Below, piece by piece: positions 24,392-34,449 of a DNA stretch of 40,754 nucleotides. Origin of the DNA: Nocardiopsis sp. CNR-923 (GTDB lineage: Bacteria; Actinomycetota; Actinomycetes; Streptosporangiales; Streptosporangiaceae); assembly GCF_001942255.1 (NCBI RefSeq), contig NZ_MKKC01000093.1:1-40754 (forward strand), read 5' to 3'. Position numbers and translations under genes: made by a program. Each line of letters begins with the position of its first letter. Within the stretch, counting starts at the first letter, position 1. The notes below the pieces were generated by a model. The model searched no databases, had not been told where the DNA came from, and saw only the letters and a list, made by a program, of their open reading frames with translations.

Positions 24392-24727
24392 ATGTTCACG
24401 ACCCTCTCCGCTTTCGCCCGCTCCAGCGGCGCTCCGAAAGCCCACACCCCCGAGTCCGCGAGCCAGTGTCCCCCGGTGCCGGGGAAGGCGCAGACGCTCG
24501 GGCCGGTGTGCCGCCGTTGCTGCCACCCCACGTGCCGGACGATCCGGGCGCGGGCTCTCCCGCTCCTTGGCGGTCACCGTGCCGAGTTCTCCCATGAGCA
24601 CGCCAGGGCCGCGGTGATCCAGGCCCGCCACCGACACCTGGTGATCTGGTTCGGGGAGGCGACCCAGTCGTACTGGGTGATGACCGGTGACGGCCTCCAG
24701 GAGGCCGAGGACATCGATGCGCTGCTA
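24392..24727 (+). pseudogene. Hypothetical ORF cut by the IS630 element
   Basis: An open frame from ATG 24392 runs 112 codons to the TA target site of the insertion sequence and would read on into it. The C-terminal third (AAVIQARHRHLVIWFGEATQSYWVMTGDGLQEAEDIDAL) looks like genuine folded protein; the Cys/Arg-rich middle does not and may carry a frame error. No family recognised. Its original 3' end overlapped the 3' end of the YwqK-type gene on the other strand. Confidence 0.4.
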
Positions 24728-24739
24728 CTGATCTTTGAT
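24726..24739 (+). repeat. Left terminal inverted repeat of IS630-type element, with TA target
   Basis: TACTGATCTTTGAT is the exact reverse complement of 25837-25850. The outer TA is the duplicated target typical of IS630/Tc1/mariner elements. Confidence 0.9.
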
Positions 24740-25848
24740 GTGTGGGTTGACGTCCGGCTGAACTGGGAAAACCCTGTTCATGGAGCTTCCCCTCTCCTCT
24801 CCCCGCACCCCTGTCGAGTACGAGAAACGACGCCTGGTCGCCGCGGAGCTGTTCGACCGGGGCGAGCTGTCCCAAGCCGCGATCGCCCGCCTGCTCGGTG
24901 CGAGCAGACAAGCCGTCCACAAGTGGCACACCGCCTGGAAGAGCGAGGGCCCCGCAGCGCTGGCCGCCCGCCCCCGCGGCGCCGAACCCTTCCTGGACGG
25001 CGAGCAGGAACGCGCCCTGGCCGCCCTGCTCGACTCCAACCCCACCGAGCGCGGCTGGCCCGACCAGTCCTGGACCCTGGACCGGATCAACCACCTCATC
25101 CACGAACGTTTCCGCGTCTGCTACGCCGACCCTTCCGGGGTGTGGCGCCTGCTCCAACGCAGGGGCTTCTCCCACCAAACGCCCACGACCCGTGCCGCCG
25201 AACACGACGAGGAAGAGGTCGACCGGTGGCGCACCCAGGTGTGGCCCCGGGCCAAAAGAGCACGCTGAAACCCGTGGTGCGTGGGTCGTCTTCGCCGATG
25301 AGTGCGGCGCGGGCACGTCCCCGCCCACCCGCCGCACCTGGGGCCGACGGGGCCGCACCCCGCTGGTGGCCACCCGCCCGGGGCCGGCGGGAACGGGCCA
25401 ACACCGTGGGATGGCTGTGCGTGCACCCCGCGACCGGGGCGGTGAAGCTGTTCCACACCGTGCGCACCCGCTCCTCGATCACCGCCGCGGTGCTGCCCGC
25501 CCTGCTGGGCCGGCTGCGTCGGGCGCTGCGGGGCCCGGTGGTGCTGATCTGGGACAACCACTCCTCGCGCTCCGGGAAGAAGATGGCCGCCCACCTCGCC
25601 CGCAGGAACTGGGTGCGGGTGGTGTTCCTGTCCCGGTACTCGCCCGAACTGAACCCGGTGCAGACGCTGTGGGCGCACCTTGAACGGGTGCTCAGAAGCC
25701 GTCTGTTCCGGAGCCTGGAGGAGTTGGAGCAGGTGATCAACGCGCATCTGCGTCCGGTGCGCAAACGCACCGACCTGCTGCGGGGGTTCATCGACTCGGT
25801 CGGCTTGGAACCCTCCCCGTTTCCGTCAGCCGCATAATCAAAGATCAG
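24728..25848 (+). mobile_element. IS630-family insertion sequence
   Basis: A 1121-bp element bounded by perfect 12-bp terminal inverted repeats (CTGATCTTTGAT) and flanked by TA on both sides, the signature of IS630 insertion. It contains one transposase gene in three frames. Both ends are intact, so it is a recent or well-conserved copy. It sits exactly at the stop codon of the immunity gene to its right. Confidence 0.92.
24780..25837 (+). pseudogene. IS630 transposase, two frame breaks
   Basis: About 352 residues if joined. The first frame (24780-25268) encodes an N-terminal helix-turn-helix (LSQAAIARLLGASRQAVHKWHTAW) and linker. The frame then moves +1 at CCAAAAGAG (25252-25260) to give WVVFADECG with the first catalytic Asp. 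It moves +1 again near 25380 (GGGG) to give VVLIWDNHS with the second Asp and SPELNPVQTLW. The third acidic residue, Glu in the usual NPVE motif, is Gln here. Both shifts are in the direction of an extra base, unlike all others in the window. Either the enzyme is dead, or the A-run shift is programmed and the second is an error. Confidence 0.8.
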
Positions 25849-25850
25849 TA
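25837..25850 (-). repeat. Right terminal inverted repeat of IS630-type element, with TA target
   Basis: ATCAAAGATCAGTA, perfect partner of 24726-24739. It overlaps the transposase stop and supplies the new stop codon of the immunity gene. Confidence 0.9.
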
Positions 25851-26215
25851 ACTGGTCGGTGGCTTGGCCGGGTAGATCTTGTCCTTGGTCAGGGTCCCGT
25901 TCGCGTCCAGCGCTGGTGTGACAGAAGTTTTCCATGGTCGCCGAATGTCTTAATTTGTGCGAGTTGTCCGTTGGTGTGCCATTGTTTCCATTCGCCCACT
26001 GGGTGGCCGTTCTCGACAATCCCTTCGGACCGGCGCGTACCGTCGGAGTACCATTCGCGCTGTGCACCGTCTTCGTGGCCATCGACATAGTTGCTCAGTG
26101 TCAGGATGTTGCCATCGGCGTCCGTCTCCACACCCTCTCCTGTGAAGGGTTCGCCGTTGAGAAGGGTGATGTAGTTGTCGGGGTCGTAATCAAGATCGTC
26201 TTCGTCGGCCCTCAT
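25845..26215 (-). CDS. YwqK-type MORN-repeat immunity protein (frameshifted as given)
   Basis: From 26215 the protein has an acidic N-terminus and MORN-like repeats (YVDGHEDGAQREWYSDGTR, ENGHPVGEWKQWHTNGQLAQ). As given it stops at 25889. Restoring one G near 25905-25909 gives DANGTLTKDKIYPAKPPTSY and a stop at 25845, about 123 residues, with the DANG turn expected of the repeat. YwqK of Bacillus neutralises the deaminase toxin YwqJ (known pair), and the toxin encoded directly upstream has a YwqJ-type end. The IS replaced the original TAG stop, adding one codon. It starts 37 bases after the corrected toxin stop. Confidence 0.75.
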
Positions 26216-26252
26216 GAACCTTCGCTCTCCCTGCTGTCATCGTAGGAGGGGC

Positions 26253-29200
26253 CTAGCGCCCGTCTCCGTCGGGGCTCGCCGCTGGCGGTTCATCCACTCC
26301 CTCCGGTGCCCCGCTCTCCCCGTGCGCCTGACTTGCAGAGGGAGTGGGTGAACTCCCGTCTGTAGTGGAACGCAGACCCTCGTCCTCGTCGTCGTAGTCG
26401 ACAGTCCCGTCCCACAACCCCTGGACTGGGTCGGTCTTGCGTCCTGCCGTGGGGTTCTTGGCGTCTCCGACCATGTCCCCACAGTTCGGGCAGCATGGAG
26501 CCCGGTGGTCCTCCCCCTCCCTCCGGTATATGAAGCGATTGTCCAGCTGGAAATCCTCGATCGCCGAGCGTCCGCGTCAGCGCCACGTCGCCAGAGAAGC
26601 TCGTTGACCGCCTTGACCTCGGCATGGCGTAGTGGGTCGTCGTCCATGCGTGTGGGAGCAAGCCTCCAGGGCTTCCCGTTCTGGTGGAGAGGATAGGGTC
26701 CGCCAGCCTGGAGCGCATCCAGCCGCTCCTGCAGGACCGGATGAACCAATTCGTCAGGGATCGTGCTGTCACGCCTGCCGTTGACACCCTCGACGATGAT
26801 CCCGGTCCGTCGGTCGAGAACCAAGGACGTGATGGCGCCATTCTTTCCGAGGCCGCCCTTTGTGGCGTGGGCCCCCTTGTCCAATACCTGGTTCTTCGTT
26901 TGTTCGACGCGCAGGTCGAGGAGCTCTGCCATGTACTGTCCGGCGGGCTTGTCGTCGATGGTTCGGATTCGTCCGTTGGAATCGAGGGTGACCCGGCTGC
27001 GGTCGATCTTCTCGAAGATCTGCCCGCGGTCCGTGTCCACAGGCGTCAGCATTCCCTGCCGCTCCTGGCCGCCCCCGGCCACCGGTGTATTGGCCGGATC
27101 AGGATCCCGCCCCTCTGGAGTCATGCTGTCCTCCGGCAGATCAGGACTCCAGTCGTCGTCGGATATCCACGGGTCCCTGCCCGGTTCGGGGATGGGTTCG
27201 AGCGGTACCCCGCTGTATCTCCGAGATACCGGCTCCACGTCCTGGAGCCCAGGCATTGCTGGGGAATCCTCAGAGGTGGAAACGTCGGTGTGGTCATCGG
27301 CTGGGCTTGGCCACCGACTCTCGGTGATCGACTCGGGGCCGTTCAGCGGCACAGATCCTTCGGGTGGGTGAGGGTCGTCGGTTCTCGGTTCAGAATTCGG
27401 ATCCGTGGGGGGCTGCTCTCTGGTCTGCGTGGATTCAGAGAGGGGAGTGTCGCCCCCGGCCAAGGAAGGACTGGGGTCTGTGCCATCGGCATGGTTGCGG
27501 GCAGGGGAGTTCTCATCCTGGAGTCGTGCGTCGTGCCGACCGTTGCTGATATCCGGATCCCTGTCCGGGGAGCCGTCGCCGTCGTGCCCGCGGTCGCCGA
27601 TGCCGGTGAGGTCCACCCGGTGGTTCGCGGTCGGGCTGGGGGTGTTCCTCGACGCGGTCAGCGTGTCGTCGCCGCGACCGCCCACACCCGCTGGCACCCG
27701 CGCGCCATCGGCCTCCGGCCCGTCCGTGTCGCTGTGCTGCGCAGCCTCCCAGCTGCCCGGGGCGCCGTCGGAGCGGACGTCGTTCTCCAGGAAGTCGCCC
27801 TCGTACTGCCTCCGAAGCCGTGCGGCCTCCGGAGAGGTCGGGTCGAGCACGTCCTGGACCGTCACCACGTCGGCGAGGTCCTGCGTGGTCGGATCCTCGG
27901 GCACCGCTCGACGGTGGTGGGGAGAGTCTGCGGACTCCGCGCCGCCACCGCCGAACCGGGCGGTCAGCCGCTCCACCGCTCCTTGGGCCTCGGCCAGGCG
28001 CTCCCGGCTCAGCCCGCCCAGGTCGAATCTGGATGTGTCGATCCGGAACAGTTCCCGTGAACCCCCGGCGAAGTTCGGCAGGTTGAGGTTGACGCTGACG
28101 CCGGGCGCGTCCGTGTCGGGCAGGCCCACGTCCGGGACACGGGAGTCGCCCATGCGGCTGATGACCGCCGCGCCCCGCCAGGCCATCAGCGGCACGCCCA
28201 CCGCCGCGCCCACGCCCGTCGCCGACAGGGCCGCGCCCACGGCCGTGACGCCGATGTTGAGAAAGGCGGTGCCGATCACGTAGCCGGGCCGTTCGCCCCA
28301 CTCCTCCCACGGCACCACCGCGTGCGCCGCGTCCCTCCACGCCGACCCCACGGCGCCCCAGCCGGACCAGCCCCAGTCGTCGGACTCGGCGTCGTACATC
28401 CCCACCAGCGACGCCACCGACTGGGCGCTGCTCTCCCAGTTCTCCCACAGGGCGTCGCCCCAGGACATCTGGAACCAGCCCTCGGAGCTGTGCGCGCCGA
28501 CCATGGCGCCCAGGCCCTCGGCCGCGCCCACGGCCCAGTCGCCCACGGCGGCGCCCACGTCCACCCACCAGTGCTCGTCGGTGGTGGCCGCCTCCACGCC
28601 CCACGCGGTGGCCAGGTCCGACAGGTCCTGTTCGTAGCCGTGGTAGAAGACGTCCGGGTCGAGGTGGCCGCTCCCGGGCATGGCGGCGAACCGGGTGCGG
28701 CCGGGGATCCCGGCGTTGATCCGGTTGGCACAGTCGCGTTCGGCCTCGGCGTACTCCTCGACGAGGGCCATGCCCCGGTCGACGTAGCCTGGTTCTCGGC
28801 GACGTTGGGGCTCTCCCCGATGCCGAAGAAGCCCTTGATCCCCTCGGCTTCCCTCCAGTCGTCGCCCTCGGCGTCGATCCGGTTCCGGAACTCAGTCGCC
28901 TCAGCGCGCAGCCTCGCCCAGCGCGACTGGATGCCGCTGAGCGCGTCGGCGAAGTCCTCCAGCGCGCTGGCGGCGCCGTTCAGGCTGCCGAGACGGTGTC
29001 CCCGTCGGTGCGACCGGGTTCAGCACGGTGTAGAGCTCCGCGGCCTCCGGCGCCTGGTAGCAGCCCGTCAGGCCGCCCCAAGAGGAGTTGATGTCGTGGC
29101 CGACGTCGCTGACGGCTCCGCCGGACGTGCGCAGCCTGGAGGCGAGGGTCTCGATGTGACCGGGTGAGGGCGTGGGCACCGGGAACGTGGCGGGGCTGAT

Positions 29201-29284
29201 CTTGCCGTCGCCGTCGGTGAGCATGCCGGTCTGCTCTTCGATGGACGGCGGGGGACCGGCGGCGGGACTGTCGGCTGGGGGCAC
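26253..29284 (-). CDS. Large polymorphic toxin with YwqJ-type deaminase end (four frameshifts as given)
   Basis: About 1011 residues after restoring four single bases (near 29007, 28990, 28789 and 26563). The start GTG 29284 follows AAGGA. An N-terminal helical WXG/LXG-like region (SSWGGLTGCYQ, LEDFADALSGIQSRWARL) precedes a tryptophan-rich, then hydrophobic helical segment, as in secreted type VII effectors. A disordered Pro/Asp/Ser-rich stretch of about 300 residues follows. The C-terminal toxin domain has GAITSLVLDRRTG, HAEVKAVNELL with the zinc His and catalytic Glu, and after the last correction PCCPNCG with the zinc cysteines, the YwqJ-like deaminase pattern. It likely deaminates nucleic acid or nucleotides in rivals. 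Protected by the downstream YwqK-type gene. Confidence 0.82.
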
Positions 29285-29313
29285 GGGGCGTCCTTGGCTG
29301 GGAGGCGGGGCGG

Positions 29314-29688
29314 TCAGACCGCTCGCGCGTTGCCGGGCGGGGGAGGGGTGTTCTCCGGTTCGGGGACGACACCGGCGTTGCGCTGGGACTCCAGGGCCAT
29401 CTCCCGGTTGCCCTCGACGTAGGCGGCGGTGGCCTCGCTGGTCTGTTCCAGCGCGTTGGCGGTCAGGCTGAGCATGTCGCCCATGAGGCCGAAGTAGTGT
29501 TCGGCGAACTCGCCCAGGGCGATGCTGATCGGGGCGCTGTTGATGTGGCCGCTGGTGAGGGTGATGTCGGTCTCCAGACGTTCGATCTCCCCGAGCAGGC
29601 CGTCGGCGCCACCCTCCTCACCGAGGTGGGCCGCGGTGGCGGACAGGACGGAGCCGACGTCCTGGGGAGTGATGTCCCAGCTGGACAA
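29314..29688 (-). CDS. DUF6507/WXG100-like helical protein
   Basis: 124 residues. TTG 29688 is supported by AGGAGG eight bases upstream. The N-terminus SSWDITPQDV, the long amphipathic helices (SVLSATAAHLGEE, ALGEFAEHYFGLMGDML) and the AYVEGNREMALESQRNAG segment match the DUF6507 family, small ESAT-6-like helical hairpins found beside secreted toxins. The tail is Pro-rich. It sits 29 bases before the toxin start, so it is probably a co-secreted partner or chaperone of the toxin. Confidence 0.7.
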   Translation of the reverse strand: MSSWDITPQDVGSVLSATAAHLGEEGGADGLLGEIERLETDITLTSGHINSAPISIALGEFAEHYFGLMGDMLSLTANALEQTSEATAAYVEGNREMALESQRNAGVVPEPENTPPPPGNARAV

Positions 29689-29704
29689 GGGTGGGGCCTC
29701 CTGC

Positions 29705-30052
29705 TCAGACGGTGGTGGCCGGGTCAGTCGGACGTGCGGGCGCGAAGGCCTCGGGGCGAAAGCCTGGGGGCGGCGGCTGGTCGGTCGTGCCGGTGCCGTG
29801 GGAGTCCTGGGCTCGGGCGGCCTCGACGGTGTGGTGGAGCTGGTTCAGGGCTGAGCGGACCCGGGCCAGGTCGGCGCCGGAGCGGGTCCGCAGGTGCGCG
29901 ACGGCCCGTCGCATCCGTACGTCGGGTGGGAGCGCGGGGAGCCCGCCCTCCGCGTCCTCTGCGGAGCCCTCACCGGATGCCGTCGATCGCGGCGCCGGGG
30001 TGGCGGGATCCTCGCCGTGGTCGAAGGAGACGACGTCGAACTTCACTTCCAC
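29705..30052 (-). CDS. Small hypothetical protein upstream of the toxin partner
   Basis: 115 residues from GTG 30052; GTG 30046 has better spacing to GGGAGAAG. The N-terminal third is acidic and disordered. A helical core (RMRRAVAHLRTRSGADLARVRSALNQLHHTVEAARA) is followed by a Pro-rich tail. No membrane helix. It is the first gene of the toxin operon, 16 bases before the DUF6507-like gene. Possibly a secretion chaperone; no family recognised. Confidence 0.6.
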   Translation of the reverse strand: MEVKFDVVSFDHGEDPATPAPRSTASGEGSAEDAEGGLPALPPDVRMRRAVAHLRTRSGADLARVRSALNQLHHTVEAARAQDSHGTGTTDQPPPPGFRPEAFAPARPTDPATTV

Positions 30053-30417
30053 CTTCTCCCTGATTCGTCGCCGTTCGGGTACTGGGTGTGTCGCCTGGCC
30101 TGTTCCGAGCGGCGACGTCGCGCGTCGGACGAGGAACTGTCTGTAGGCGACGTGCTGATTTTGTCAGGTTTTGGGGACATTTTCCGTACGGGTCAGCCGC
30201 ACGAGAGCCGTGGTGCGGCGGCTTCGGGAACGTCGAACCAGGTCAGCACCGTGCGTTGTGGTGCGGGGCGGGAACGTGACCACTTCCGGACACGCCCCTG
30301 GCGCGTCGGGCGTGCGCCCGCTCCCGGCCGCGCCGCGCGGCCCGCCGTGACCGCCCCCGCGCTTTCCCGTACGGTGAGAGCCGTCGGTCCGGATCTCCAC
30401 CCCCACGCAGGAGACGT
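30053..30417. other. Divergent intergenic region with two CCGTACGG palindromes
   Basis: No gene is seen. CCGTACGG occurs at 30184-30191 and 30367-30374, both preceded by TTTC, one near each divergent gene. The second overlaps a possible -10 TACGGT (30370-30375) for the STAND gene, whose ATG follows AGGAG. Confidence 0.5.
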
Positions 30418-32559
30418 ATGAGCGCCAACACCCCCGAGCGCGGCGGGACGCACAACGCTGTCCACGGAGGCGCCCGCGACTCCACGGTGGTCCAGGCGCG
30501 GCACGTGGAGTTTCACCAGCACGTCGGCGGGCGCGACCCCGCCGCGCCGCCGATGCAGGTCCCGCCGCCACCGCCGGACTTCGTCAACCACGAGGCCACG
30601 ATCGAGTGGATCAGCGGCCTCATGGACCCGGACGCCCCGCCGAGGGTGGTGGTCTGCCAGGGACCGCTCGGTATCGGCAAGACCTCCCTGCTGCACCAGG
30701 TCGCCTACGCCACCAGCGCCTACTTCACCGGCGGCCAGCTCACCTACGAGTACGAGCGCGGCGCACGCGAGGACAGCGACGCCGCGCTCGCCCAGTTCCT
30801 CCGATCGCTGGGCGTCGCCAGCGAGGCCCTGTCCCCGGATCCGAGGGACTGGCCGGGCGCGTACCGCACGCACACCCGGGGCCGACGCCTCCTCGTCGTG
30901 GTCGAGGGCGCCTGGGAGCCCGCCCAGATCCGTGCGCTGATCCCCAGCGGCCCCGGCAGCCTCGTCCTGGCCTCGGGAGACGGCCCCGATCTGGGAGAAC
31001 TGACGATCGCGGCCCGCGCACGCCTGCGCGACCTGGAGCCGCTCGACGCCCCGGTCGCGCGGACCCTCCTCCAACGTCTGGTCGACTTCGACCTGACCGA
31101 CGAGGACACCGAGGACGTCGACCACCTCCTGGCGGTGTGCGCGGGACTGCCGCTGGCACTGGTCCTGGTCGGGGCTCGGCTCGACCGGGGCGGTCCGGGC
31201 AGCGCCCGCGAGCTGGCCGACCGGGTGCGCGGACCGGGAGGAGTACTGCGGGCGGTGGGTGACGAACGGAGCAACCTCGACGTGATCTTCCAGTCTGCGT
31301 ACGCGGAACTGTCCGACGGGGCCGCCGTCCTGTACCGGACCCTGGGCACGTGGCCCGGGGCGGCCTTCGACCGCTCCGTCGCGTTGGCGGTGGCGGACGA
31401 GGCGCGTCTCGACGAGCTGGTCGCGGCCAACCTCGTCGAGACCGGCGAGCGCGGCGCCCTGCGGTTCCGTCACGCGCTGATCCGGACGCATGCCCGCGAC
31501 CGCGCGGAGGCCGAGGACGGCGCGGAGGTTCGCGCCGACCGGTTGCGGCGGATGCTCGACGCCGCCATGGTCGTGCTCGGGTTCGCCGAGCGGCTCGTCC
31601 GGGGTGAGCGCCTGCGCGTGGTCGACCTGGACGCACTGCTGGACGGAGCTGAGGACCCCTTCCACGGAGACCGGACCGCCGCGAGCCGGTGGCTGTCCCG
31701 GGAACGCCCGACGCTGATGGCCGTGGTTCTGGGCTGCCTGGACCTGCGGATGTACGAGCACACCTGGCGGTTCGCCGAGCTGGCCTGCGCTCTCTACCTC
31801 GGTGAACGCCACGTGCACGACTGGGTCGCGACCGGGACCGCCGGGGCCGACGCCGCCAGGATGGCGGGGAACGCCGCCGCCGAGGCCCGACTGTCAGCGC
31901 TGGTGTCGCGACCGCTCCGTGACCTGGGCCGCGACGAGGAGGCACGGGCGCGGATCACCCGCGCGGTGGAGTTGGCGCAGGACGTGGACGACGAGCTCCT
32001 GCGCGGATCCGTGTGGGAGTTCCACGGCCGCTTCCTGGAGGGTGTCGATCCGGACGCGGCGGTGGCCGCCTTCGACCGCTCCCTCCGCCACAACCGGGCC
32101 AGCGACGATCCCCGCGCCGTGCGCGGCTCCGCGCTCGCGCTCCTGTTCCGGGGCGGCGCCCTGATCTCGGCGGGACGGCCGCAGGACGCCGCCGCGGACA
32201 TCGCGACCGCACTGTCGGACCTGCTCGCGTTGCCCGAGGGCCCCGACCACCGGATGGCGGCGCGCGCCCGCGTCATGCTGGGCCGCGCCCACGCGGAGGC
32301 GGGCCACGACCGCGCGGCGGTGACGGCCCTGAACGACGCGCTGGAGGGGTTCCGGGAACACCGGAAACGCTCCGGAGAGGACCTGGGGTACTACGAGGCG
32401 GAGGCCCACCACCGGCTCGCCGAGGTTCTGGGGTCGCTCGGCGCGACCGGTGACCGGCGTCGGCATCTGGAGATCGCCCGGGATCTCTACGACCGGGTGG
32501 GCAGCCCGCGGGCCGGCGAGGTCACGGGGCTGCTGGAGGAGGAGTCCCCGGAGGGGTGA
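30418..32559 (+). CDS. STAND-type NTPase with TPR-like repeats
   Basis: 713 residues from ATG 30418, with AGGAG upstream. The N-terminus has a short Gly-rich beta-repeat stretch (NAVHGGARDSTVVQARHVEFHQHVGG) common to actinobacterial signalling NTPases. A NOD/NB-ARC-type module follows (about 60-330): Walker A GPLGIGKTSLLHQ, hydrophobic strand RRLLVVVEGA in the Walker B position with Glu rather than Asp, LASGDG, and GLPLALVLVGARL (GxP motif). A winged-helix-like part precedes about 300 residues of helical TPR-like repeats. Such proteins are switches in regulation or in phage/toxin defence. It is divergent from the toxin operon; its 3' end overlaps the next gene by 38 bases. No effector domain is visible. 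Confidence 0.82.
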   Translation: MSANTPERGGTHNAVHGGARDSTVVQARHVEFHQHVGGRDPAAPPMQVPPPPPDFVNHEATIEWISGLMDPDAPPRVVVCQGPLGIGKTSLLHQVAYATSAYFTGGQLTYEYERGAREDSDAALAQFLRSLGVASEALSPDPRDWPGAYRTHTRGRRLLVVVEGAWEPAQIRALIPSGPGSLVLASGDGPDLGELTIAARARLRDLEPLDAPVARTLLQRLVDFDLTDEDTEDVDHLLAVCAGLPLALVLVGARLDRGGPGSARELADRVRGPGGVLRAVGDERSNLDVIFQSAYAELSDGAAVLYRTLGTWPGAAFDRSVALAVADEARLDELVAANLVETGERGALRFRHALIRTHARDRAEAEDGAEVRADRLRRMLDAAMVVLGFAERLVRGERLRVVDLDALLDGAEDPFHGDRTAASRWLSRERPTLMAVVLGCLDLRMYEHTWRFAELACALYLGERHVHDWVATGTAGADAARMAGNAAAEARLSALVSRPLRDLGRDEEARARITRAVELAQDVDDELLRGSVWEFHGRFLEGVDPDAAVAAFDRSLRHNRASDDPRAVRGSALALLFRGGALISAGRPQDAAADIATALSDLLALPEGPDHRMAARARVMLGRAHAEAGHDRAAVTALNDALEGFREHRKRSGEDLGYYEAEAHHRLAEVLGSLGATGDRRRHLEIARDLYDRVGSPRAGEVTGLLEEESPEG

Positions 32560-34313
32560 CGGGTTCCGCCTCGATCTTGACGTCGACGGGGACCGAGCCG
32601 ACACGGACCTTGCACGCCCCCGTGATCCGTTCGGACGCACGGAGGAGCGTGTAGACCGCGGCCGCCGCCAGCACGGTGTCGAGCGGTGAACCTGGGCGGA
32701 CCGTGAACCGTCGGCCGTCGCGGATCGTCACGAGAGTGGAGGCAACGCCGTTCCCGGCGTTCGCCGGGTTCTCGGCGGCCTCTGGAGCCGCTACCGTGCC
32801 GGGGGTGCCGGGGGTGTCCGCTCCGGTGTCGGCCGCCGCCATCAGAGCGCCGGGCAGGAGTTCCAGGACCTCCTCGGCCCAGGCACGCGCGTCGGTGTGG
32901 GCGTCGGTGTCCCGGCACACGACCGACGCCGAGGTGACGAGCGAGTTCCTCGCCTCGGTCTCGAACGCGGACAGGTGGCGGACGGTCCCGGGACCCGGAA
33001 CCGGGGTTCGGCGCGTCGCGGCGGGGAAGCGTTCCAAGGCGATCTCCCGGTCGCCCTCCAGCCACCCGTACACCTCGAAGGCGCGCGGCGGGTCGCCGGC
33101 CGCGTCGGGGACCGGAACCGGGAGCGCCCGGTCGGTACCGTCGTCCTCGCGGGGGCGCAGGCCCAGCCGCCCGTACAGGAACGCGGCCATTCTGCGACCG
33201 CCCTGCCCCGGGTGGGCGAAGGCGAGGTCGGCCGCCCGGCGGTGCCGGGTCGGGCAGTGCGCGTCGATCGCGGCCTCCACCTGTTCGCGCAACCCCGTGT
33301 CGGTCAGACGCGGCGCGGTACGCGCCAGTTCCGCGGCGGCCGTGCCCGGGACGGACTCCTCACCGAACGCGCCCAGCAGGACGGGCAGACCCAGGGCGGC
33401 CCCGTACATCGTGACGCTGCCGTGATCGCCGATGACGCAGTCGGCGGCGACCACGGCGGCGCCCCACCCGGCGTCCGGCGGGATGAGCAGGAGGCCCGAG
33501 TCGAGGGCGTCGGCCAGAGTGCGGCGCACGGACCAGGGGCTGTGCGCGAACCACACGTTGGGGTGCAGGACGGCGGCCACGCGGTAGCCGTCGTGGGGGA
33601 GGGCGCCCAGCAGGCCGGCGGGCAGCCCGGGCCGGGTGCCCAGGAGCCCCTGCGGCCCCCAGGTGGAGGTGAGCAGGACCAGCCGCTGGCCGGGTGTGAC
33701 CCGGAGCCGGGCGCGGTAGTGGTGGCGCAGGCGCCGGCGGCGACGAGCCGGTCCCGCGCCGGGTCGCCGACGACGTGGGCGCGGTCGGCGAGCGATCCGC
33801 TCTCCGCGCGCAGCTGTGCGAGCTGGGAGGGGTGGGAGAGCACCAGGTGGACGTTGCCCGCGTCGTGGGACTCGGACCGGGGCAGTCCGGAGACGCGGCG
33901 ATCACCGGTGCGGTGGTCGGGCACGTACTTCTGGAAGCCGATGCCGTGCGGCAGGACCACCACCGGGCACGTGTAACCGGTGAGGTCCACGTTCTCGGAG
34001 GCCGTGACCACCAGGCGGGGCCGGACGCAGTGGCGCACCTCCCAGGGCACGACGGACACGCCGTGGGAGTCCAGGAGTTCCCGGGTCCCGGCGTGAACGC
34101 CGTGCTGTCGCTGAGGGCGAAGACGATCCGAACGCGGTCGTCGCCGCGGAACACCGCCAGGCTCTCCAGGACCCGGACCGCCGACGTGTAGGTGCGTGCC
34201 ATCGCCAGCACGGGGACCGCGTCCGCGAACGTCTCCCACCGGTGGGTGTCGGGGCCGCAGCTGGCGCGGACGTACGGCGCTGCCCAGCGTCTCCCAGGGG
34301 CAGGGCGCGTCAT
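32522..34313 (-). CDS. GT-B/TagF-like transferase family protein (two frameshifts as given)
   Basis: About 597 residues after restoring two bases (near 34080-34092 and 33729-33735). The N-terminal half (MARTYTSAVRVLESL, VVVLPHGIGFQKYVPD) and the second half (VVAADCVIGDHGSVTMYGAALGLPVLLG) match the GT-B fold of CDP-glycerol glycerophosphotransferases, where a D-x-SS-like motif binds the donor; here it is DHGS. The C-terminal 170 residues are a separate alpha/beta part. Relatives in streptomycetes are, as I recall, sometimes labelled translation initiation factor, which the sequence does not support. Substrate unknown; wall teichoic acid-like polymers are possible. Start uncertain. Confidence 0.55.
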
Positions 34314-34449
34314 CGGCGCCGGTGGAGGGGCGGCAAGGGGTGTGGCAAGGCGTCAACGGTCGCTCCTGCTCTCGGGAGCCGTGCCGAACCAGGGTAATGG
34401 TCGGTTCGCGGGGACGGTCGAGGCAGGAGCGGGCCGGGGCGGGAACCGG

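Noticed and set aside
26684..28283. Plus-strand open frames opposite the polymorphic toxin
   Set aside because: The minus strand has continuous domain structure ending in deaminase motifs; plus-strand products are shadows.
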